Origin: Adiantum capillus-veneris
Lineage: Eukaryota; Streptophyta; Polypodiopsida; Polypodiales; Pteridaceae
Reading direction: 5' to 3'
DNA length: 64,000 nucleotides
NCBI GenBank assembly: GCA_014529385.2
Contig: CM043946.1
Location: 36,110,558-36,174,557 of the forward strand
The notes under the pieces are model-generated. The model had not been told where the DNA came from and searched no databases. It saw only the letters and a program-made list of their open reading frames with translations. This document shows, piece after piece, positions 55,605 through 64,000 of this stretch (position 1 is its first letter; each line of letters starts with the position of its first letter). A program made the translations under genes and the position numbers.

Positions 55605-56846
55605 TCTCTCTTTACTGTTGAGAGGGTAAGGAAAGACATTGACAAGATGAAGATAGGAAGAGCACAGGATCATGATGGTCTGGTAGCAGAGCACTTTATC
55701 CATGCCAAAGATATGCTTGCAGAGCCTCTTGCTATGATGTTTAATAGAGCCATGTATGAGGGTTTCCCTGAGACTTGGAGTATGTCCACTATTGTGTCTA
55801 TCTTCAATTCGGGGGAATCCTATGCTTCCCGGGAATTACCGAACCATCATGGTTGGTCACACTCTGGCTAGGTTGTAAGCGTCAATTCTTGAGCATGAGT
55901 TAAGTGAATGGGCAGAGAGAGAGGGCATACGGGCAGCAGGACATGCAAGGTTCAGGAGAGGTTTCTCCACTCTTGACCAGATTTTGACACTTGAGGCCAT
56001 TATTGAGGAGGGTAGACACCATGGCAGGAGGATATATTGTAGCTTTGTGGATTTCCGCAAAGCCTTTGATACAGTGCCATGAGCCAGACTCATACGCAGA
56101 TTGCAAGACATGGGGGTGCCCACAGAGCTGATCTGGGGGATCTTAGCTTTATATAGGGCAGTGGTAGGTCATGTACGCACTACTCGGGGCATGTCCGACA
56201 TGGTTCACTCCACCATTGGGGTGAAGCAGGGTTGTCCCCTATCTCCGACTGTCTTTGGGTAGATGAGTTTTCAAACTATGTACATACAAAGGGTGATAGA
56301 GGTGCTCAGCTTTTAGGGACGTGGATTCCGTTGCTATTATATGTTGATGATATTGGCTGATCTCCGATTCTCCAGAAGGGATGCAACGTCATTTGGATGC
56401 ACTGCATGTATTTGCACTGGACAGTGGATTGTTTGTGAACCTTGGTAAGACCAAGGTAATGGTGTTTAACACCACGGCGCAATGGGTGAGGAGGTCCGCC
56501 CCCACTTTTACATATGGTCGAGAGACTGTGGAGTATGCAGATACATACACTTATCTTGGTGCGGTTTTCAGTGGTCGAGTATTTTCCCTGAGGCGTGCAC
56601 CCTATACGCGATTGGCCAGAGCCTTTGCAGCATTGGGGACTTGAGAGGATATGTTCGTCGGTTCAGTTCCAAGAACCTCGGACAAAGCTTTGCTCTTCGA
56701 CACTTTGGTCACTTTGGTCATGCTGTACGCAGTGGAGATATGGGGCCCCTCAGTTGATCATCATAGCAGAGCTGGCAATACTGATGGATGGAGATGTATG
56801 GAGAAGCCCTTTGTCTCTATGATTTCTCGGATGATTAGGGCCAAGG
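55605..56846 (+). mobile_element. LIN5: LINE reverse transcriptase fragment, another family
   Basis: In broken frames: KIGRAQDHDGLVAEHFIHA, MFNRAMYEGFPETWS, then FSTLDQILTLEAIIEEGRHH, FVDFRKAFDTVP, MGVPTELIWGILALYRAVVG, TIGVKQGCPLSPTVFG, LLLYVDDIG (catalytic YxDD reads YVDD) and LFVNLGKTKVMVFNTTAQWV, LYAVEIWGPSVDHHS. The protein differs enough from LIN1 to be a separate LINE family. Cut at 56847 by an LTR-A copy. Confidence 0.85.
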
Positions 56847-58267
56847 TGTAACTATGTCAGACTTTGTAAATAATTAATTTATTTACGACCAAAGAATTAT
56901 CTAATTAGTTGTGTGCACATCATAATAGTTCTAGCATTTCTAAGGCCTCAAGTGCGCCTAAGTTTGGGCCAGTGCACCTCAGGGAGACTCTAGCAGAAAA
57001 ATACCCTGAAGACCTAGTGATTGGGAAATCGGTTCTTCAATGAAGGGGTAAGCAGTAGCCTCAGATTTCAGGCTCAGAAAATTACGCGCGCTAGTGCAAG
57101 CACAGGAATGAGATGGGGTCCTTAGAATAATAACCCTAAGGCCTGAATTATGTTACGGCCTTAGGATAAGTTAGTTAAAATATTTTTAAAGTGTTTATAC
57201 CGGACCAAATGATCGGACAAGTACGAACAGGTAATGCCAGAGCAGTGCTGGTACGACATTGCGCTGGGGAGCAGGTAACATTTTCATTGGTTGCATCTAT
57301 GTGTGCAGTTGTGGTTCAATTTGCACATTTCATTAATAGTTTGTGAACTTTTAAAAGTGAAAGTTGAAGGGTTTTTAAGTTATTAAGTAAGTGTGCCAAG
57401 TGGCACACTTACCAATGCAAACTAACCCTCTCACTCTCACTCTCACCCTCTCTCTCTTCCTAGCGCCCCCTCTTCTTGCTGGCTTGATAAGAGGCCCCCC
57501 ACCCCCACTTCTCAATGTTGGCAGTGCTCCTATCCCTCCTATTGTGGGTATGCTCTACGCATTGGAGCCCTCCATGGAAGCTTGAGAGCAGCCCCTTGCG
57601 ACATATGTGGTGGCCTCGTGCTCCCATTGTTTAGAACAAGGGTTCTCATAGCCATAGCCAGCTTTTGGTGAAGTTCCATCGCGAGAAGTTGCAGTGGACA
57701 CTCTCTTCGTAGAGTGTGGTGGCTGTAAATTCTCTGTTTTCCCCCTACTCATCTCTTTTAGGATGAATTTTAGAAAAATACATATAGAATCTAGTTCTTC
57801 TCTACCTACACTACGCGTACACAAAGTCTGGTGCGATTCCATTGCGAAAAAGGTCTCTATTTCGGCTTTGGAAGGTGCTCAAGTAACAATTTCAGGTTAT
57901 GTGCAGAAAATTACAGCAAGCATGTGTGTGCATTTTGCGTGTTTCTTTCTTGATTTTGTTGTAGGAACGATTAAGCATGAAGGGACACAGTTAGCGGAAG
58001 GTAGACTCTCATTTTAGAGAGCTTCCGTTGAGTTTTGTGGAAGATAGATCTCGTTTTCGAGAGCTTCCCAAAATCTCATAGCAGAGGGAAAATCCTCTTA
58101 GTATTTTGAGAGCAGCTTTCGCACTCTCTCAATCAGAAGCAGAAAAGAAAGAATAGAAGATGGGCAATTGCCCCGTTCCTGTGCTTGTAAAGATTCTCCC
58201 TTAGTAATAAAGATAATCTCTTTATGGGGGGGGACCAGCCATCTTCTGGTCCCCAATGAAGTGTCAA

Positions 58268-58307
<40 letters not shown>

Positions 58308-58368
58308 ATTCTCTTGAGTATTTGAAGTACATTTAAAAGTCAGTTTACGCTTCCGTATTTTTGTGACA
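56847..58368 (+). repeat. LTR-A family copy, plus strand
   Basis: TGTAACTATGTCAGACTTTG...TTTTTGTGACA, 1,522 bp, diverged from 20932-22183. Shared landmarks: TC-rich run then TAGCGCC (57426-57467), AGTAATAAAGATAATCTC, GGGGGGACCAGCCATCTTCTG and the TGTGACA end. It contains (CT)n at 58271-58306. It is followed by GTGGT and then the GYP3 LTR. Confidence 0.75.
58271..58306. repeat. (CT)n microsatellite in LTR-A copy
   Basis: 36 bp of CT. Confidence 0.97.
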
Positions 58369-58373
58369 GTGGT

Positions 58374-58992
58374 TGTCACGAGTCTGTGGAAACTTTACTT
58401 GTTGATTTCTTTTTGGGAGAAATTTATTTGATTTGTTTTAAAGCACCCCTCTGGAAATGCCAATGTCCGAGTTGCATGGTGGCATGAGGCGGACAGTGAG
58501 AGTCCAGGCTGGACGGCCAGTGAGCACTGAAGTTGGGCAAATGGACTAAGGTTAGCCACGGTGGGGCTACGAGTGAAAATCACCTGATAGCTGGCTGACA
58601 TTGTATTTTTCGATGTGGTTCCAGTGGTGATTGATGGTCAGATGACCAGTGTGAGTGCCATGGAAGCATCTCCTAAAATTTAGGGAACTGCTATTTTGGG
58701 CCTGAAAATGTGTTCGCGTCATTACCTTCGGTATGACCAGGGGAACATTTTATTGCTCTGCTGCCAAGTCAACTGACGCATTAGTTGAGATATTTTTAGC
58801 CAAGTTGGCCAAAGTCGGAAATTGGGCGAGGTGTCACTCTGTGAGCACTTTTGTCACTTTGAGGGGAGTCTACAAGAGGAAGGGGGCGCATTTTTCAGCA
58901 GTAGGTGGATTGCAACAGGTTGCAAGAGCTATGGAGTGCTTCCTTTCCCTCTTATGTACAGTGCGGTGCCAGGAGTGATGCCCTGCACGCTA

Positions 58993-59025
<33 letters not shown>

Positions 59026-59840
59026 CCATGAGCAGTATGTTATGTCCCTCTAGTGGGCTTTTCATTTGACCAATGTACAATTATGTGGGTTTATGCGCGA
59101 TTGCCGAGGCAAGAGCCTCTTGCACAGGTATTGGATTAGCTAGCGGCTAATCCCCCGCAGGTACAGGTAATTCGGAGAGGTTTCACGTGCTAAATCTCGT
59201 CCGATTCAAAGGGCAAGTAGCCCTACAGGTGCGAGAGCTCGAGGACTTGCTACGGATGCGACCGGCACGCGAATCAGAGTCCGAAACAGGGAATAACAGC
59301 CTGCTGTGTATTTTTGCAGGTTTAGGGTTTTGGCCCTAAACGGTCCCTAATACCCCCAGGAGGTTTGGGGACGCAAGGGGGCCGCTGTACAGGTGATCTG
59401 GCGCATTTTTGGGGCAGAAAACAGAGAATTCAGCGTGCTACAGATTCTCGCCAGGTTTTGCAAAGTGTCCGTATGCGTCGGGAAAGTCATCTAATGCGTG
59501 GGGATACTGACTGTGAAGGGTCCTAGTATAGTTATGCTGCCGAAATCGGGCCAGAACAGATGGAATTCAGCCCAGGCTCTGCGGGGCAGCTTGTAGGGAA
59601 CCACAGATTTTATTCCCTCTGTTAAAGAATAAAGAAATACCGAAAGGGGCGCCAACCTTTGGGGCCTACAGGTGTTGCTGTCTGCTTGGAAGCATTCTAG
59701 ATTCCTGGCCGTGCTATTTGTCTTGAAGTGTAATTCAGTCTCAGTTATAGGTTCCTTTTAAGTCATTGCTTTGTGTCGTAAAGTTAAGTGTTAAAGAGTC
59801 GGGTGAAAGCCAAAGCCTACCGCCCCACGGGCCGGTTTCA
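58374..59840 (+). repeat. GYP3 5' LTR (LTR-B family), 1,467 bp
   Basis: TGTCACGAGTCTG...GGGCCGGTTTCA. Contains (CT)n at 58995-59023 and AATAAAGAAATACCGAAAGG (about 59627) followed by GGCGCCAAC. The 5' edge is chosen from the TGTCACG start and the preceding GTGGT. Confidence 0.78.
58995..59023. repeat. (CT)n microsatellite in GYP3 LTR
   Basis: 29 bp of CT. Confidence 0.97.
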
Positions 59841-59841
59841 A

Positions 59842-59853
59842 TGGTATCAGAGC
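59842..59853 (+). promoter_or_regulatory. GYP3 primer-binding site
   Basis: TGGTATCAGAGC, one base after the LTR. Confidence 0.95.
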
Positions 59854-59906
59854 AAGGTCATCTCTCTCTTCCTTGAGGGATTGACGACTCTTGGCAGACT
59901 GCAGAA

Positions 59907-60360
59907 ATGGAAGGACGCGAGATAGAGTTCTCTCTCCTTCAACAACAGGTGGTAGAGTTGCAAAAAGCTCTCTCCCATCCAGAAGTCCAAAAGATTCTCC
60001 ATACTCTTGAGAAAGGGGAAGGAGAAAGTGCCAATGGGGTCGGGAGAAATCCCGCAGAACCCAAAGGCGCCAGAACCAAGGAAAGATCCTTGAATTGGAA
60101 CCTCCCGCATGCACGAGAGGCAGAGGAAACCTCCAGAACGTCATGTGCGGTTTAATCCAAAGGTTCAAGAGCAGGATCTCCCTGATTCCCCTCAGTTCTC
60201 TTTCATGAAGGATCTGGATGACATCGTCGCTCCAGAGGACATGTTTTTGGACGATCCGTTATAGCAAGAAGTACATTCTAGGGAAAGGACTCCTGTACTC
60301 AAGGAGTCTAAGCATAGAAAGAAGGAGCACCATAAGAAGAAGCACCACAAGTAGAAAACA
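59907..60360 (+). pseudogene. GYP3 gag, N-terminal part
   Basis: ATG at 59907 (MEGREIEFSLLQQQVVELQK), a short coiled-coil-like start. A shift near 60110 leads to PPERHVRFNPKVQEQDLPDS, then FMKDLDDIVAPEDMFLDDPL, a TAG at about 60261, the Lys/His-rich KHRKKEHHKKKHHK and another TAG at about 60353 before joining the next ORF in frame. Confidence 0.8.
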
Positions 60361-61632
60361 TTTAAGTCGGGAGACAAAGATGTGAAATTCGACACCTACA
60401 ATGGACGGCGTGATAATGACAAAGCTTTGGCTTTCATCTGCCAATTTGAAGTTGCATTTGTAGAAGGGAATTTTAAAGAAAGATCCAAGCTTCGCCATGT
60501 CAGTATGTACCTGAAAGGCACCACGAGCAGTTGGTGGTTAACCTTGATCTTGCAAAATCGCAAACCCCAAGATTGGACTAATTTCAAGAAGGAGTTCTAC
60601 GCACAGTTCCTTCCTCCAGACTATGAGGAAGAGGTAAAGAAAGAATGGGATCGACTCTCACAGTCAGAGAACGAAACTGTTCCACGCTATGTGGATAGGT
60701 TTTGGTACGTTCTCTTGAAAGTCACTCCATTCAAGAAGATTGACGATTCGGAGAAGATGCGCAAGTTTGAAGCAGGATTGCATAAAGCCTTGCAAAAGGC
60801 TATGAAGCTTTACCCTCGAGGTAACTTGCAGATACTTATGGAATCAGCTCACATAGCTGATGGAATACATGACAAGGGTACTCCCAGGAAGATGGAGCAA
60901 AGCACTTATCATGCGAAGCAAAAGGCTCTCCATGAGCAGCCTACCTCTATTTCTTCTTCTCAAAAGAAGAAAAGAACCGCCTCTGAAGCAGAAGCAAAGC
61001 CAAATCAGCCCAAGAAAGGGAGATATCTCTCTCCTGTTGAATTGAGAACCTATATCAGCGAAGGAAGATGCTTCAAGTGTGGACAAATCGGACATATGAA
61101 GGGTGATTGTCCTACCAAAACTCTGCAACCACCCTCTTCTAATGCAGTCCCAGATGTACAGGGAAAAACAACCAAGGATGGAAAAGAAAGAGCTCTTCTC
61201 AAAGCATGGGGTAGCATCAACGACCAACGGGCTCTTATTCTGTTTGACCCTGGTAGTACAGATAACTTCATCTCTACAAAGTTAGCCGATGACTTGAAAT
61301 TACAGCGCAACCGTTTTGGAGTTTCTATTCAAGCACAATCTGCTTTCAAAGGGCAGAACTCTAACTCTACTCCAATCATAGGGAAGCTGAATTTAAAGGT
61401 CGACAGGTACAAAGATCAAGAGTCTTTCTTACTAGCTTCACTTGAAGGATGCGATGTTATCTTGGGGATGCCTTGGCACTACAAGATGCATCCCATTCCT
61501 GACTATGTTCAGAAGACCTTATCCTTTGATCATAAAGGAAAGGAGTATCTTGTACTTGCAGATGCAGGTGATTGGCGTATCCCCATCGCCAATCACATTG
61601 CAATCAAGAAAGTAATGAAAAAGTGTGTTTGA
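60361..61632 (+). CDS. GYP3 Gag capsid, zinc knuckle and protease
   Basis: Open frame read from after the TAG at about 60353. The first internal Met is at 60382, but true translation began upstream. Counting from that Met: capsid residues 1-150 (KFDTYNGRRDNDKALAFICQ; LKGTTSSWWLTLI); CCHC knuckle CFKCGQIGHMKGDC from residue 230; protease DPGST with Asp at residue 289; EGCDVILGMPWHYKM near 355. It ends KKVMKKCV then TGA, where related elements continue into the RT linker. A TGA here instead of continuous pol may be decay. Confidence 0.9.
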   Translation, partial: FKSGDKDVKFDTYNGRRDNDKALAFICQFEVAFVEGNFKERSKLRHVSMYLKGTTSSWWLTLILQNRKPQDWTNFKKEFYAQFLPPDYEEEVKKEWDRLSQSENETVPRYVDRFWYVLLKVTPFKKIDDSEKMRKFEAGLHKALQKAMKLYPRGNLQILMESAHIADGIHDKGTPRKMEQSTYHAKQKALHEQPTSISSSQKKKRTASEAEAKPNQPKKGRYLSPVELRTYISEGRCFKCGQIGHMKGDCPTKTLQPPSSNAVPDVQGKTTKDGKERALLKAWGSINDQRALILFDPGSTDNFISTKLADDLKLQRNRFGVSIQAQSAFKGQNSNSTPIIGKLNLKVDRYKDQESFLLASLEGCDVILGMPWHYKMHPIPDYVQKTLSFDHKGKEYLVLADAGDWRIPIANHIAIKKVMKKCV

Positions 61633-61884
61633 GCGTACTTGATTTTTGCAAGAGAGAGAGATGTGTCTGCTTCACAACTTTCTTCCTCTTAAGAGCACAA
61701 AAGACTTAAGTTATTAGAAAGTTTTAAAGACTGTTTTGCAAATGAACTACCAAATGAACTCCCACCTTCTCGACCAGAGGATCATACAATTGATTTGATC
61801 CCAGGAAGTTCTCCTCCAAATCAGCCCCCTTATCGAGTTAGTCTAATGTAGCAAGAGGAAATCCTCAAGCAGGTTAACGAACTT
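61633..61884 (+). pseudogene. GYP3 protease-RT linker
   Basis: FKDCFANELPNELPPSRPED, LIPGSSPPNQPPYRVSLM, then TAG, then [19 protein letters not shown]. In-frame stops near 61690 and 61848 separate it from RT. Confidence 0.85.
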
Positions 61885-62925
61885 TTGGAGAAGGGCTTAA
61901 TAAGGCCTAATACTTCTCCATATTGTTCACCTGTCTTGGTAGTACAGAAAAAGGATGGCACATTCCCCATGTGCATAGACTATAGATCTCTAAACAAGAT
62001 CACCATCAAGAATCGATTTCCAATCCCTCGGATTCATGACATTCTTGATAAGTTACAAGGAGCAAGTGTCTTTAGTCGTATAGACTTGAAGAGCGGTTAT
62101 CATCAAATCCGCATAGCTCCTCAGGATGTGCATAAGACTTCATTTAGAACAACCTTCGGGTTGTATGAATTCCTAGTGATGCCTTTTGGACTCACTAATG
62201 CACCAACCACATTCAACAGAATGATGGATAGAATCTTCTACTCATATAGAAGCTTTACAGGCGTTTTCTTTGATTACGTCTTAATCTTCTCTGAGACGGA
62301 AGATGAACAGTATAAGCATCTCGCATTAGTGTTTGAAGAATTACGCAAACACAAATTATATGTCAATGCTAAGAAGAGTGAGTTCTTTTTAAAAGAAATC
62401 CACTATTTGGGCCATATAGTATCTCACAACCAGGTGAGAATGGACCCTGATAAGATTCAAGGAGTTGTAGAATGGCCTACGCCAACTACAGTACATGATG
62501 TACGAAGTTTCCTTGGCCTCTGTTCCTATTATTGGCGTTTCATTCGAGCTTTTGCCGCGATAGTAGGTCCCCTCCATGACCTGACAAAGAAGCGGATTCC
62601 ATTCCATTGGGGGTTTGGACAAAAACAAGCTTTTGAAAAGCTTAAGTATCTACTCAGTCACGGACCTGTTCTCACCGTCCCTGATCTTCGCAAAGCTTTT
62701 GAGGTATACTGCGATGCATCTGGAGATTGTGTAGGAGCAGTCTTGAACCAAGAGGGTCATGCCATAGCCTACGAAAGTCGGTGCTGGAAACACTATTTGT
62801 TAGGAGCTGATTTTATTATCAAGACAGATCATCAAAGTCTTCGCTACTTTCTCACACAGAGAAAGTTATCAGAAAAGCAGATGAGATGGGCCAATGTTCC
62901 ATTTTTAGATTTTACACACTTCTAG
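61885..62925 (+). pseudogene. GYP3 reverse transcriptase and RNase H, active sites damaged
   Basis: 346 open codons. [82 protein letters not shown]. The catalytic block reads GVFFDYVLIFSE, with Tyr (62275-62277) where FFDD is expected. RNase H: AFEVYCDASGDCVGAVLNQE and HAIAYESR, joined directly to CWKHYLLGADF; about 25 codons including the E-L-L-A-V catalytic Glu block are missing at about 62780. Then DHQSLRYFLTQRKLSEKQM. The protein cannot be an active RT/RNase H. Confidence 0.92.
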
Positions 62926-64000
62926 AACAAAGAATGCAGTTGCGCATGCTCTCTCCAGGCGTCCAAAGATCAATGTACTAACAACAATTTATCATGAGGA
63001 ACTAGAATCTCTCAGTGAGATGTATCCTCAAGATCCAGACTTCACTATAATTTGGGCAGATCTTCAAGCTGGTCACTCAAGGCCACCTTATTCCATTAGG
63101 GATAATACGCTCTATCGTCAACAAGCAATATGCATAGCTCAGCCCTTACGACAGAAGGTGATGGATGAAGTACATAATTCTCTTATGCCGTGCACTAGTG
63201 CCCTCGAAAGGTATTTCTTTTAGCCAACACTCCGTGTGGACATTGAAAAACATGTATGTGAGTGTTTAGTGTGCCAAAAAGTAAAATATGACGGACATAA
63301 AGTTTATGGCAAGCTTCAGCCACTCCCTGTGCCTAACACGCCATGGGAAAGTATTGCCATGGATTTTATTACGGATCTTCCTAGATCCAAGAATGGAAAT
63401 GATGCAATCTGGACTATAGTAGACAGATTCAGTAAGCAAGCACATTTCCTTCCCGTAAAGAAGACGATAAAAGCTGATCACATGGCTAGAATATTTCTAG
63501 CTTAGATTTTTAAACACCATGGATTACCAAAGACTATTGTCAGCGATAGAGATCCCCGCATGACTAGTCTATTTTGGCAGGCATTGTTCGAAAACTTGGG
63601 AACTAAGCTTGATTTTTCATGAGCTTATCATCCTCAAACAGATGGTCAAAGCGAAATCGCTAATGCCACTGTTTTAGACCTCCTCAAGTGCTATGTTTCG
63701 GAACGACAATCTGAATGGGAACAGTACTTACCGATAGTTGAGTTTGCATATAATAATACCATACATTCCTCAACTGGTAAAGCTCCCTTCGAGATCATTT
63801 ATGGACAACCACTCTTACTTCCTATTATGGTTACCAAAGAAAACATCTTCGCCGCAGATGAGTTTGTGCGCAATATTGATATTGCCTATCAACAAGTAAA
63901 GCAAGCGATTCTACGTACTCAAGAGCAACAGAAGAGAAAAGCTGACAAGCACAGAAGGACTCTCAATCTTGAAAAAGGACAATATGTCCTGCTTCAGTTT
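62926..64000 (+). pseudogene. GYP3 integrase (continues past window)
   Basis: AVAHALSRRPKINV closes RNase H. 63020-63223: EMYPQDPDFTIIWADLQAGH and ALERYFF; 63236-63505: CECLVCQKVKYDGHK (zinc domain), SIAMDFITDLPRSKNGNDAI (first Asp), FSKQAHFLPVKK. After TAG 63503-63505, in the same frame: [20 protein letters not shown] (second Asp), a TGA, YHPQTDGQSEIANATVLDLL (Glu), VEFAYNNTIHSSTGKAPFEI and KGQYVLLQF at the window edge. Three in-frame stops, otherwise well conserved. Confidence 0.9.

Larger units (their letters stand above)
58374..64000 (+). mobile_element. GYP3: Ty3/gypsy, plus strand, runs off the window
   Basis: 5' LTR (58374-59840), primer site TGGTATCAGAGC (59842-59853), gag-protease, RT, RNase H, integrase; the end lies outside the window. 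Damaged by stops, frameshifts, a Tyr in the RT active site and an RNase H deletion. It appears to have inserted 5 bases after an LTR-A copy, that is inside that element's primer site. Confidence 0.9.

Noticed and set aside
55565-55620. LIN4 3' end as a further case of TC targeting
   Set aside because: The TC run there is only about five units and lies next to the LIN5 fragment, so it is too weak to count.
60382-61632. GYP3 gag ORF as a host CCHC protein gene
   Set aside because: It follows an LTR and primer site and continues through stops into RT and integrase of the same element.

Overview
This is a repeat-dense window from a land-plant nuclear genome. It holds one recognisable host-gene piece (exon 1 of an ATP-dependent 6-phosphofructokinase with a plastid-type leader) among layered transposable elements. 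The plant signals are primer-binding sites of the initiator-Met tRNA type (TGGTATCAGAGC), Ty1/copia and chromodomain Ty3/gypsy elements, a BED/DUF659 hAT transposase, and a plant-type splice donor. The many long GA/TC tracts, the mixed LTR families and the possibly very long intron would suit a large fern-, lycophyte- or gymnosperm-like genome, but the sequence does not prove the lineage.

Layout. 1-7970: a gypsy-like element on the minus strand (5' LTR near 7697, tandem-repeat leader, Gag), split inside its Gag domain by an old copia element (COP1, 192-5209, TSD AAATC). 7970-13103: non-coding, AT-rich, with microsatellites, a MITE-like candidate, local duplications and paired ACACGTGTC boxes. 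13104-13391: PFK exon 1, followed by intronic or intergenic DNA with a fresh 482-bp-period tandem duplication. 16253-27364: a full-length LINE (LIN1, minus) whose 5' UTR was split by an LTR-A element (20932-27247) that keeps only gag remains. 27449-30074: a short LINE 3' piece (LIN2), an LTR-D fragment and an LTR-A copy. 30075-33225: a decayed hAT element with introns. 33226-36477: gypsy fragment and inverted LTR-C copies. 36478-38975: 5' half of a second LINE (LIN3). 39106-43353: LTR fragments and a decayed chromodomain gypsy (GYP4). 43354-54702: gypsy GYP2 on the minus strand, with a young copia (COP2, 46096-51217; identical 227-bp LTRs, TSD ACGGC) inserted in its protease. 54710-56846: two LINE fragments. 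56847-58368: an LTR-A copy. 58374-64000: gypsy GYP3 (plus), running off the end.

How the parts relate. Most of the DNA is parasites nested in parasites. The most unusual pattern is the LINE family. Both ends of LIN1, both ends of LIN2 and the 5' end of LIN3 abut (GA/TC)n tracts. The tract holding LIN3 also exists without a LINE in another copy of the same LTR. LIN1 and LIN3 both keep ORF1 and ORF2 in one reading frame, separated by a single UGA at identical spacing. This suggests a plant LINE that targets TC microsatellites and may make ORF2 by stop-codon readthrough or reinitiation. Both are inferences to test.

Limits: protein families were assigned by reading motifs, without database searches. 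LTR edges are firm where TG...CA ends, PBS/PPT or TSDs are named, and approximate elsewhere.
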